Shown here one piece after another: positions 1 to 6,953 of a stretch of 14,101 bases of DNA. Source of the stretch: Alphaproteobacteria bacterium UBA6062. Its GTDB lineage: Bacteria > Pseudomonadota > Alphaproteobacteria > Sneathiellales > Sneathiellaceae. Position 1 is the first letter of the stretch. Each line of letters begins with the position of its first letter. Position numbers and translations under genes: made by a program. A model generated the notes under the pieces. It had not been told where the DNA came from and searched no databases. It worked only from the letters and a program-made list of their open reading frames with translations. The DNA lies in the NCBI GenBank assembly GCA_002428885.1, contig DIYE01000090.1, positions 1-14,101 on the forward strand. Direction: 5' to 3'.

Positions 1-1611
1 CCGCGCCTCGCCCCGTCTCCCATGGAGAACCGGGCTATCGCGGTGGGTTATGATGCAGAGACCGATCAGGCAACCGTCCATATCGCCAGCCAGACACCTC
101 ACCGGGCACGGCAGGAGCTTTCACGCATCCTGGATATTCCAAAAGAGAATATCCGGGTTATCTCCAAAGATGTTGGCGGAGCGTTCGGTATGAAAGCTTC
201 CCTTTATCCGGAAGAGATTTTTACAGTCTGGGCTGCTTTCCAATTGAAGCGATCCGTCAAATGGACCTCCACCCGAAACGAAGATTTGCTAACCGCTACG
301 CACGGCCGGGGTCTTAGAAGCCGTGGGAGACTGGCTTTTGACAAGAACGGAACATTCCAGGCGCTGTCGGCTGATGTGGAAGCGCCTCTCGGTCACTGGC
401 TCCCCAACAGCGCCGCTATTCCGGCCTGGAACGCCGCCAGAATTTTGCCGGGGCCATACCGGATCAAGCATATCAATGCGACCACGGTCGGTCGGCCCAG
501 CAACACGGCTCCTGTCGGCATTTACCGGGGTGCAGGTCGACCGGAAGCTGCCCTCTTGATGGAGCGGCTGGTAGATGCGGCCGCCCGAAAACTCAATATG
601 GACCCTGTGGAAATCCGGTCCCACAATCTTTTGGCAGAAGAAGAACTCCCGCGGACCAATATGGCGGGAGCTGTACAGGATTCCGGAACCTATCGGGCAG
701 CCCTTGATCAACTGGTGCGGAGAAGCGATTATCATGCCCTTCGCCAATCAGTGCTTGAACGACGAAAGTCCGGAGAACTTAGCGGTCTTGGCCTCTCTTT
801 CTATGTGGAACCCTGCGGTCAGGGCTGGGAAAGTGCCACCGTGACCCTCCATCGCAACGGGAAGGTCACAGCGGCCACTGGAAGCAGCAGTCAGGGGCAC
901 GGCCGGGAAACCGCGTTTCGCCAGATCCTGTCAGACATTTTCGATATCCCCTTTGAGGATATCAGCTTTTTTCACGGGGACACACAAGACTGCCCGGACG
1001 GGATCGGTGCTCTGGCCAGCCGAAGTACCGCGATCGGCGGAAGTGCCTTAAAGCAGGCCGCCCAAAATGTCCTCGAAAAATCCGGAGGAACACTGTTCCC
1101 ACCAGAAGATATGACCGAGACCGTCCGCTACGAAAATGCGGGGGAAGCCTGGGGATATGGTTGCTATCTCGCTGAAGTCAGCATTGACGAACTGACCGGA
1201 GTGCTGACGGTGGACCGGCTGACCTGCGTTGACGACGCCGGGACCCTGATCAATCCCATGATGGTCGAAGGTCAGATTATGGGAGGCGTGGCGCAAGGGG
1301 TCGGCGAAGCACTGATGGAGCAGATCCGTTACGACAAGAACGGTCAGCTCCTCACCGGCTCTCTCATGGATTATGCCCTTCCGCGGGCATCAGACATGCC
1401 GGAACTGGTGATCGACAAACTGAAAACTCCGTCTCCCAACAATCTTCTCGGCGCCAAGGGGGTCGGCGAAGCAGGAACCATCGGTGCACCGGCGGCGATC
1501 CTGAATGCCGCCCTTGATGCGCTTTCCCCCTATTCCATTGACACGCTTCAGATGCCGCTGACCAGCGAAAACATCTGGAGGGCCATTCAGAACGCGAAAG
1601 GACGTTTGTAA
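1..1611 (+). CDS. Xanthine dehydrogenase-family molybdopterin-binding subunit (CoxL/XdhB type), 5' truncated
   Basis: This is the large molybdenum-cofactor subunit of a xanthine dehydrogenase/aldehyde oxidase-type hydroxylase. The reading frame is open from base 1. The residues before the first Met (base 22), PRLAPSP, run into PMENR, which matches the family pattern 'APxPMExR', so that Met is internal and the true start lies upstream. Visible family motifs are DVGGAFG (from about base 169), GIYRGAGRPE (about 517-546) near the Mo site, SSQGHGRETA (about 886-915), and GAKGVGEAG near the C-terminus. The Glu of GVGEAG (1468-1470) is the expected catalytic base. Known family members hydroxylate aldehydes or N-heterocycles together with FAD and 2Fe-2S subunits, which would lie upstream, outside the window. 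The substrate cannot be deduced. The linker after about base 1050 looks shorter than usual (see findings). It ends 3 bases before the next gene, so the two are probably co-transcribed. Confidence 0.93.
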   Translation, partial: PRLAPSPMENRAIAVGYDAETDQATVHIASQTPHRARQELSRILDIPKENIRVISKDVGGAFGMKASLYPEEIFTVWAAFQLKRSVKWTSTRNEDLLTATHGRGLRSRGRLAFDKNGTFQALSADVEAPLGHWLPNSAAIPAWNAARILPGPYRIKHINATTVGRPSNTAPVGIYRGAGRPEAALLMERLVDAAARKLNMDPVEIRSHNLLAEEELPRTNMAGAVQDSGTYRAALDQLVRRSDYHALRQSVLERRKSGELSGLGLSFYVEPCGQGWESATVTLHRNGKVTAATGSSSQGHGRETAFRQILSDIFDIPFEDISFFHGDTQDCPDGIGALASRSTAIGGSALKQAAQNVLEKSGGTLFPPEDMTETVRYENAGEAWGYGCYLAEVSIDELTGVLTVDRLTCVDDAGTLINPMMVEGQIMGGVAQGVGEALMEQIRYDKNGQLLTGSLMDYALPRASDMPELVIDKLKTPSPNNLLGAKGVGEAGTIGAPAAILNAALDALSPYSIDTLQMPLTSENIWRAIQNAKGRL

Positions 1612-1614
1612 GCT

Positions 1615-2568
1615 ATGAAATACAGCAAGCTTGATGCGAAAGATTATGCGCGAGAGCATATGAAAGGGATCTGGGCCGCAGCTCTTAATCCCTTCAACCC
1701 GGACTTTTCCGTCGACGAAGAAGGCATGCGCAGCAATATCCGGCACTGGGTGGACGATCTGGCCATTCAAGGTCTCTTCATCGCCGGCAAACAGGGGGAA
1801 TTTTTCTCCATGTCCCTGGAGGAACGCAAAAGAAATTTTGAAATCGCCGTAGAGGAAACCAGCGGTAAAGCCGGAACCATCATGTCCTGCTCCGATCAGA
1901 ATTTTGATACGGTCATCGAACTTGCCAAACACGCAGAGGCCATTGGCGCGGACTATATCGTTGTGCATGCCCCCATCCTGCATTTTATCAATGATCAGGA
2001 TGAAACCCTTTATCAGTATTACAAAGCCATCTGCGATCAGGTGAATATCGGTATCGCCATGTGGAGCCATCCGGACAGCGGCTACCTGATGAGCCCCGAA
2101 CTTTGCACCCGCATTGCCGATCTCCCCAATATCGTCGCCATCAAATACAGCGTCCCCCGGGACATGTATGTGAAACTGACCGACATGGCCGGTGACAAAA
2201 TCCTGGTCAGCACAGCTTCGGAAGATGAATGGTTTGACAATATTGTCGAGCTGAACTGGCAGCTCTATCTCTGCTCCTCTCCGCCTTATCTTCTGCAGAC
2301 AAAGAATGACCGGCGGATGCATGACTATACGGAGCTTGCCCTGAAAGGAGAGGTTGAAGCAGCCCGCCAGATCCGCGACAGCCTGGATCCGGTTCGCAAA
2401 GCCCTAAAAAGCACCCGTCCCGGCGGCAAGCCCCAGGCACACCAGAAGTACTGGCAGGAGTTACTGGGCCAGGTCGGCGGCCCCGTCCGCGCGCCGCTGC
2501 TTCAACTGACGGATGAAGAAAAAGCCGCCACCAAGACAGCCTTCGACGCCTGTGGTCTTAAACTCTAA
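1615..2568 (+). CDS. Dihydrodipicolinate synthase/N-acetylneuraminate lyase superfamily protein, divergent active site
   Basis: This 317-aa protein has the length and layout of the DapA/NanA class I aldolase superfamily, which forms a TIM barrel. The Schiff-base lysine is Lys177 in VAIKYS. The usual GTTGE loop reads GKQGE (58-62). The YNxP segment that carries the DHDPS catalytic Tyr reads WSHP (150-153). The segment expected to carry the second Tyr reads HAPILHF (from about 118). Lysine chemistry is therefore retained but the DHDPS Thr/Tyr/Tyr relay is not, so lysine biosynthesis is unlikely. A hydratase-aldolase or decarboxylating dehydratase on a 2-oxo acid is more plausible (inference). 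The start at 1615 follows the upstream stop by 3 bases, with AAAGGA at 1597-1602 as a rather distant ribosome site. A later Met (MKGIW) is possible, but the upstream residues look like coding sequence. Its pairing with the molybdenum hydroxylase suggests a shared catabolic pathway. Confidence 0.88.
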   Translation: MKYSKLDAKDYAREHMKGIWAAALNPFNPDFSVDEEGMRSNIRHWVDDLAIQGLFIAGKQGEFFSMSLEERKRNFEIAVEETSGKAGTIMSCSDQNFDTVIELAKHAEAIGADYIVVHAPILHFINDQDETLYQYYKAICDQVNIGIAMWSHPDSGYLMSPELCTRIADLPNIVAIKYSVPRDMYVKLTDMAGDKILVSTASEDEWFDNIVELNWQLYLCSSPPYLLQTKNDRRMHDYTELALKGEVEAARQIRDSLDPVRKALKSTRPGGKPQAHQKYWQELLGQVGGPVRAPLLQLTDEEKAATKTAFDACGLKL

Positions 2569-2574
2569 ATCTCT

Positions 2575-2597
2575 GGAAGGGGGCACGCCCCCTTTCC
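2575..2597. terminator. Hairpin between convergent genes, possible bidirectional terminator
   Basis: A GGAAGGGGG arm (2575-2583) faces CCCCC plus TTTCC (2588-2597) across a 4-base loop, CACG. The stem has at least seven pairs, or nine if one T is bulged. It fills the 29-base gap between the aldolase-like gene (+) and the DksA-like gene (-), where a shared terminator would be expected. Neither strand has a long T tract after the stem, so strength is uncertain. Confidence 0.5.
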
Positions 2598-2915
2598 TCA
2601 CTGCGCGCAACGAATACACCGGCTGGCATAGGGCAGGATTTTCAGACGCTTCTCGTCGATATCGTCACCACAGCCGGTGCAGACACCGTATGTATCGGCA
2701 TCCATGCGTTGCAGAGCCGCCTCAATCGCCCGAATTTCATCAAGCGCCTCTTTCTCGAGACGTTCTAGCACTTCCTCATCTTCCCGCTCAATAGCCTGCT
2801 CGGAAAAGTTTGCGCTATGCTCCTGCCTGAGCGCGCCTTCCATATCAGAGATCCGCTCGCTCAGAGCTTTATGCCTTCTTTCCAGTAACTGTTTTGTCTC
2901 AGTGATATTCATCAT
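2598..2915 (-). CDS. TraR/DksA family zinc-finger protein (short DksA-like)
   Basis: This is a 105-aa protein with an N-terminal antiparallel coiled-coil region (about residues 3-75) and a C-terminal four-cysteine zinc finger, CTGC-(17 residues)-CIRC. The family binds the secondary channel of RNA polymerase and modulates initiation, with ppGpp in the case of true DksA. At the coiled-coil tip, DksA has DxxDxA; the corresponding stretch here appears to be NFSEQA, so both acidic residues are changed. This points to a DksA-like paralogue rather than the canonical regulator. I chose the ATG at 2915 because GGAG lies 7 bases upstream. A second ATG follows immediately (2912). The frame is open upstream to 2996, but that extension lacks family character. 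The gene converges on the preceding operon with a hairpin between. Confidence 0.88.
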   Translation of the reverse strand: MMNITETKQLLERRHKALSERISDMEGALRQEHSANFSEQAIEREDEEVLERLEKEALDEIRAIEAALQRMDADTYGVCTGCGDDIDEKRLKILPYASRCIRCAQ

Positions 2916-2992
2916 GTCCTTGCTCCGTTCTCCTCGGAAACCATCTGGAAAGCAGCATATCTCCCAGACTGAGCACTGTGCCTTGAGGGAAA

Positions 2993-3250
2993 TCAATTCG
3001 CTTCCAGGGACCGATAAACAACAGTAGTGCGATCTGCCAGCGCAGCCTCATCAAGCGGAGCAACCATGGCGTATGCGGAATGCCAGCCGATCCAGTAAAA
3101 GCAGACACCTTCTCCTTTTCGACATATCAGAGCCGCATCCCCCTGATTTCCTACTGCCCGCACATACAGGCTTAAGCGCTCCCCGACACTCTTAAAAATT
3201 GAGGACTTGACGAGGCCATCATTCCTTTTATATAAAAATTGATCATTCAC
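2993..3250 (-). CDS. Possible small hypothetical protein (85 aa)
   Basis: An 85-codon frame fills most of the gap between the DksA-like gene and the divergent operon at 3273. It starts with GTG directly after an in-frame stop and has no convincing ribosome site. The C-terminal half (GEGVCFYWIGWHSAYAM and on) looks like ordinary globular protein sequence, rich in aromatic and hydrophobic residues. I do not recognise a family. It would sit 77 bases upstream of the DksA-like gene on the same strand. The candidate promoter for the rightward operon overlaps its first codons, which is compatible with divergent transcription but gives it no support. It could be a small gene or non-coding leader of the DksA-like gene. 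Confidence 0.38.
   Translation of the reverse strand: MNDQFLYKRNDGLVKSSIFKSVGERLSLYVRAVGNQGDAALICRKGEGVCFYWIGWHSAYAMVAPLDEAALADRTTVVYRSLEAN
3207..3236 (+). promoter_or_regulatory. Candidate sigma70-like promoter of the 3273-7684 operon
   Basis: A TTGACG -35 box (3207-3212) and a TATAAA -10 box (3231-3236) are separated by 18 bases. This puts the predicted start of transcription about 30 bases before the ATG at 3273. The stretch is A/T-rich relative to its surroundings. This is the only strong consensus-like promoter I see ahead of the six-gene run. Confidence 0.55.
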
Positions 3251-3272
3251 TCACTTTTTTGAGAATGCAGCA

Positions 3273-3599
3273 ATGAAAAAATCAGGAACTCATTCGTTAA
3301 CAGATCAGGATTTAGAGATCTTGCAAGTCGTGTTGCTTGGACTGCCTGGACTGGTCAAGACATTCTGTCATCAGGTCACCACCCGTGAAAACCGGGAAAA
3401 AACGGCTAAAAATCTGAAGAAAATTCAGGCCCTCAAAAGCCGGATTGCCGTGATACGCGCCAAATCCAATCTTCACAAGCTGAGCGGTGCGGCCTGTAGA
3501 ACATCCGCATTATTGGAAGAGTTATTGGAGCAAGCAACATATCATCTTGCACCCTTTAAGCCTGCACTCCGTGTCTGGAACAATCTGTCAACTTCTTGA
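3273..3599 (+). CDS. Hypothetical helical protein (108 aa), first gene of phospholipid operon
   Basis: I do not recognise a family for this protein. It is predicted by eye to be almost wholly helical. A hydrophobic patch near the N-terminus (ILQVVLLGLPGLVKTF, about residues 16-31) precedes a strongly basic amphipathic stretch rich in Lys and Arg (about 38-68). A further helix follows (LLEELLEQATYHLA). No signal peptide or catalytic motif is visible. The hydrophobic patch is short and could be a membrane-contacting amphipathic helix rather than a true transmembrane segment (inference). The ATG at 3273 follows a weak GAG ribosome site and sits about 30 bases downstream of the candidate promoter. 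The stop is 13 bases before the coiled-coil gene, so the two are probably translated from the same message and may act together. Confidence 0.72.
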   Translation: MKKSGTHSLTDQDLEILQVVLLGLPGLVKTFCHQVTTRENREKTAKNLKKIQALKSRIAVIRAKSNLHKLSGAACRTSALLEELLEQATYHLAPFKPALRVWNNLSTS

Positions 3600-3612
3600 G
3601 AGGAAGAATAAA

Positions 3613-4305
3613 ATGATTGAGCAGTTTTCAAACCTGTTTGGCAAACCGGCCAATGAATCCGCAGCTCTCTGCCACCAGCATAGTCGCATTTGGGCCTTTA
3701 CCCGCGAAATTCCGATCTGGCTGGAGCGGGCCAATGACGCCTATCGGCAACTGACAGATATAGCTCTGGAAAAAATACGGCTGGAGGGCACGTTTGCGGA
3801 TCTGAAAGAAACAACACGGGTGGCCGGAGAAAGCGCTCTCAAAGCACTCAGAGCAGACAGATTGATCGAAGCAGACAATTGGATCGCCGATATTGCGGAT
3901 TGCAAGCTCAAGAGAGATACCGTCTACGCCAAGCAAGAGCTGCTGGAGAAAACATCCGTTTTACTGGATGAGTTTCGCAGGCGCTGCCTGCATTATACAT
4001 CAGAACTACAGGAAGCCGTTTCTTTACTCAGAAGTAAAATTGCCTTTGACATGGCAAAGGCTGATAAACATGCTGCCAGTTCTTCATATCTAGACAACCT
4101 CCTCAAAAATCAGCAGGAGAAAATCTCCAGAACCAAGAAAATCCTAATGGATACCGAAACTGAATTGGAAGAGATGACAACAGCCTCTCTTTTGGAAGAA
4201 CAGGATATCTTGGAAAACCTGACGAATAAAGATGTGCTCAAAAACCAGATCCAGATCACTCTTCGCCAGGGAAGTGACATTACAACTTTGTTAGAAACAT
4301 CCTGA
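3613..4305 (+). CDS. Coiled-coil protein with PspA/Vipp1-like layout (230 aa)
   Basis: This 230-aa, charge-rich, nearly all-helical protein has long coiled-coil stretches. I chose the ATG at 3613 because AGAGGA (3599-3604) lies 8 bases upstream; the frame stays open upstream inside the preceding gene, but that part overlaps its coding sequence. There is no signal peptide or transmembrane segment. Features that recall PspA/IM30 (Vipp1) are the size, an N-terminal segment beginning MIEQFSNLFGK, an ESALKALRADRLIEAD segment similar to the 'ALRxxREDLAR' region of PspA, and long heptad-like helices with SSS (about residue 157) where PspA has a similar helix break. The resemblance is by eye and weak. 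PspA proteins bind stressed membranes and form ESCRT-III-like assemblies. Alternatively it is a lineage-specific coiled-coil protein. The neighbouring phospholipid genes favour a membrane role. Confidence 0.75.
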   Translation: MIEQFSNLFGKPANESAALCHQHSRIWAFTREIPIWLERANDAYRQLTDIALEKIRLEGTFADLKETTRVAGESALKALRADRLIEADNWIADIADCKLKRDTVYAKQELLEKTSVLLDEFRRRCLHYTSELQEAVSLLRSKIAFDMAKADKHAASSSYLDNLLKNQQEKISRTKKILMDTETELEEMTTASLLEEQDILENLTNKDVLKNQIQITLRQGSDITTLLETS

Positions 4306-4327
4306 AGAGCAGAGGACTGAACAAGAT

Positions 4328-4909
4328 ATGCAGGAACGAAAGATAAAAACACGAAATGCTCTGTTTAACGTTGCTTTAGAGCTCTTCGTCGACAAAGGAA
4401 TTGATGCAACCTCAACAAAAGAGATCACCCGGGCGGCAGGCGTCGCCGAAGGCACCCTCTATCGGCATTTCAACAGCAAAGATGATCTCGCCTGGAAGCT
4501 ATTTGAACATCATTACGGTAATATCGCCAGCTCACTGCTAAAGGCAAAACGCCAGTCCTCTGATTTTCGTGAAACCGTAGAATCCACGGTTGTAGAGTTT
4601 TGTCGACTCGTTGATTACGCACCTCTGGCTTTTCGGTACTGCATGCTGTCACAGCATGATTTTCTGGGTCGGGTAGCCGATGATGATGGAAATCCCGTTG
4701 TCGTTATTCACAGCATTATTCAGGACGCCATCCGCAAAGGGGACATCCCACCAGGTGATCCGAAAATTCTATCCGCTATGGCTCTCGGGATTGTTATGCA
4801 GCCAGCTACCTTCTCTCTCTACAACCGGCTTGAAGGCTCTTTGGAGTCCCATGCCGATCACTTTATCGAAGCTGTCTGGCTCATCCTCACAAAACGGGGA
4901 GAATCCTAA
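4328..4909 (+). CDS. TetR/AcrR family transcriptional regulator
   Basis: This 193-aa regulator has the classical N-terminal TetR helix-turn-helix. The pattern ALELFVDKGIDATSTKEI-AGVAEGTLYRHFNSKDDL spans about residues 16-56, with the recognition helix near VAEGTLYRHF. The C-terminal ligand-binding domain is divergent, as usual in the family, so the inducer is unknown. It lies 22 bases after the coiled-coil gene and its stop is one base before the acyltransferase ATG, so it is embedded in the operon and probably autoregulates it. A fatty-acyl or membrane-related ligand is plausible from context only. AGAGGA lies about 11 bases before the ATG. Confidence 0.93.
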   Translation: MQERKIKTRNALFNVALELFVDKGIDATSTKEITRAAGVAEGTLYRHFNSKDDLAWKLFEHHYGNIASSLLKAKRQSSDFRETVESTVVEFCRLVDYAPLAFRYCMLSQHDFLGRVADDDGNPVVVIHSIIQDAIRKGDIPPGDPKILSAMALGIVMQPATFSLYNRLEGSLESHADHFIEAVWLILTKRGES

Positions 4910-4910
4910 A

Positions 4911-5624
4911 ATGATAAGGTCCGTGTTGTTTAATCTGTCCTTTTATCTTCTGACAGCGATCACCTGTATCCTCCTTCTCCCTTTCCTTTATCTGCCGGGT
5001 CGCTCGATCCTCCAGGCTGGCGCCAGACTTTGGGCGAAGAGTGTTCTCATTCTGCTGCGCCTGTTTGGTGGCATTCGGATTGGAATAGAAGGGGAGGAAT
5101 ATCTACCAATGGAAGGCTCTTACCTGATCGCAGCCAAACATCAGTCAGAAGTGGATGGTATTGCTATCGTCGCCAAAGTTCCTGATGTGGCCACTATCGC
5201 CATGCAAGAGCTTGGAAAATATCCGATCTTTGGTCGCATCATGAAAAAAATGCGCATGATCCTGGTCGACACGGAAGGTGGAGAGAAAACCCGGAACAGT
5301 CTGACATTACGAGCCAGTGCAGCCGTTGAGGACAGCCGTCCTATTCTAATTTATCCGGAAGGGCAACTCGTGCCGACGGATCGTAAAGCCCCTTTTCGCA
5401 AAGCGATCTATCATCTTTATGATGACTTTTCCCTACCCGTTATTCCTGTCGCAACCAATGTAGGACTACGCTGGCCCCAGAGAAAATTCTTCAAAAGCCC
5501 AGGTCCGGCAACCATCCGTTTTCTGCCGCCGATTGAAGCAGGCTTGGAAAAGGACGCCTTTATGTCCCGGCTGGAAGAAACCATTAATGGAACCAGTGAT
5601 CGCCTGCTGGTCGAACAGGGATAG
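4911..5624 (+). CDS. plsC: 1-acyl-sn-glycerol-3-phosphate acyltransferase (PlsC/LPLAT family)
   Basis: This 237-aa membrane-associated acyltransferase would transfer an acyl chain to a lysophospholipid or lysophosphatidate. The catalytic H(x4)D motif is HQSEVD (His77, Asp82). The second conserved block is GKYPIFGRIMKKMRMILVD (about 102-120). The third is YPEGQLVP (148-155), and the fourth is a hydrophobic VIPVATN segment. A hydrophobic helix (about 8-28) would anchor it to the inner membrane. I chose the ATG at 4911 because GGGGAG (4896-4901) lies 9 bases upstream and the start is one base after the tetR stop; the upstream open frame is only tetR sequence. Bacterial Aas proteins fuse this type of acyltransferase to an LplT-like transporter. 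Here the two are adjacent separate genes, so the substrate may be a lysophospholipid rather than LPA. A different housekeeping PlsC may exist elsewhere. Confidence 0.92.
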   Translation: MIRSVLFNLSFYLLTAITCILLLPFLYLPGRSILQAGARLWAKSVLILLRLFGGIRIGIEGEEYLPMEGSYLIAAKHQSEVDGIAIVAKVPDVATIAMQELGKYPIFGRIMKKMRMILVDTEGGEKTRNSLTLRASAAVEDSRPILIYPEGQLVPTDRKAPFRKAIYHLYDDFSLPVIPVATNVGLRWPQRKFFKSPGPATIRFLPPIEAGLEKDAFMSRLEETINGTSDRLLVEQG

Positions 5625-5633
5625 GAAACCACC

Positions 5634-6953
5634 ATGAGTAGTCAATTTTCTCTTTTTAAAACGCGCCGGTTTGTTCCTCTGTTTTTGGTGCAGATCCTTG
5701 GGGCATTCAACGATAATATCTTCAAAAATGCGCTGATCATTCTGCTGACCTATCGGGCCGCTGACGTCTCAAACCTGGATAACAGTCTGCTTGTCACCAT
5801 TGCCGGCGGCCTCTTTATCATGCCCTTTTTTCTCTTTTCGTCCATCGCCGGTGAGATTGCCGATAAATGCGAAAAATCGGGCCTGGTCCGAAAAATTAAA
5901 CTGGCCGAAATCCTGATCATGACAGCTGGCTCCGCCGCCTTTTATACGGGCGAACTCTGGTTTCTGATGGCCGTGCTGTTTCTGATGGGTACTCAAAGCA
6001 CTTTTTTTGGCCCTCTCAAATATGGCCTACTGCCGGAACATCTGGAAGAACACGAACTGATTGGCGGTAATGCCTTGTTTGACGCAGCAACCTTTCTGGC
6101 CATCCTGGCCGGGACCATCGCAGGCAGTCTTCTCATCCTGAGGGATAACGGCGAACTTGCGGTCAGCATCGCCATTTTGGTAGTTGCCTTTATGGGGTGG
6201 CTCGCCAGCCTGAAAGTTCCTATGGCGGAGCCGGGGGACCCGTCGATCAAGGTGTCGTTCAATATTGCTAAGGCTTCCTGGAAAATTGTCCGTTACACGA
6301 CACAAAGCCGGCCGGTTTTTCTGTCCATTCAGGCTATTTCCTGGTTCTGGTTTATCGGGGCAACAATGCTCGTTCTGTTACCCGTGATGGTAAGTGACAT
6401 CATCCAGGGTAACGAAAAAATCATCACCCTTTTTTTGAGTGCTTTCTCCATTGGTATTGGTGTTGGCTCTTTGTTGTGTAACAGTCTTCTCAAAGGAGAA
6501 GTCAGTGGGAAATTCGCTGCGCTCTCTATCCTGATTATGTGCGGTTTTCTCTTCGATTTGTCCGTTGCTTTGTCTGGCTTTTCAGCAATCTCTGGAGAAA
6601 CATCCCTATCCGGTTTCTTTGACATAGGCGGTACGCGCATCCTGGCAGATTTTACCGGCATAGCTGTTGCCGCCGGAATATTTGTTGTTCCCCTTTATGC
6701 CGTCCTACAGGAACGGGGTGAGAAATCTCATCACGCTCGCATTATTGCCAGCCTGAATATCTGTAATTCCTTTGCTATGGTTCTCTCCTCCATCGCCTTG
6801 GCCGGGTTATTTGCCATCGGCGTCGACATCCCGACAATCATCCTGGCCGTCGGAATCCTCAATCTGCTGGCTGTCTGGCTGGTTTCCCGTCAGGTAGATG
6901 ACTGCATCCTGAAAAACCTATTTCTAAGACATCAGGCAAAGAACAACCAATGA
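5634..6953 (+). CDS. lplT: Lysophospholipid transporter, LplT-type major facilitator
   Basis: This 439-aa polytopic inner-membrane protein of the major facilitator superfamily has about 12 hydrophobic segments. The N-terminal signature FLVQILGAFNDNIFKNAL (about residues 17-34) and the GTQSTFFGPLKYGLLPE block are hallmarks of LplT and of the transporter half of Aas proteins. LplT flips lysophospholipids from the outer to the inner leaflet so that they can be reacylated. The acyltransferase gene ends 9 bases upstream and AGGAAA precedes the ATG, so coupled expression with PlsC fits a lysophospholipid recycling unit. The hydrophilic loop around residues 195-220 separates the two six-helix halves. 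Substrate specificity is inferred from family and context. Confidence 0.9.
   Translation: MSSQFSLFKTRRFVPLFLVQILGAFNDNIFKNALIILLTYRAADVSNLDNSLLVTIAGGLFIMPFFLFSSIAGEIADKCEKSGLVRKIKLAEILIMTAGSAAFYTGELWFLMAVLFLMGTQSTFFGPLKYGLLPEHLEEHELIGGNALFDAATFLAILAGTIAGSLLILRDNGELAVSIAILVVAFMGWLASLKVPMAEPGDPSIKVSFNIAKASWKIVRYTTQSRPVFLSIQAISWFWFIGATMLVLLPVMVSDIIQGNEKIITLFLSAFSIGIGVGSLLCNSLLKGEVSGKFAALSILIMCGFLFDLSVALSGFSAISGETSLSGFFDIGGTRILADFTGIAVAAGIFVVPLYAVLQERGEKSHHARIIASLNICNSFAMVLSSIALAGLFAIGVDIPTIILAVGILNLLAVWLVSRQVDDCILKNLFLRHQAKNNQ

Noticed and set aside
1390..2322. 310-codon antisense frame across the molybdopterin subunit and aldolase-like gene
   Set aside because: It crosses the junction of two real genes on the other strand and has no recognisable domain.
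4680..4910. N-terminal extension of the PlsC-type acyltransferase into tetR
   Set aside because: The extension overlaps tetR in another frame, while the ATG at 4911 has a well-spaced GGGGAG and gives a normal family length.
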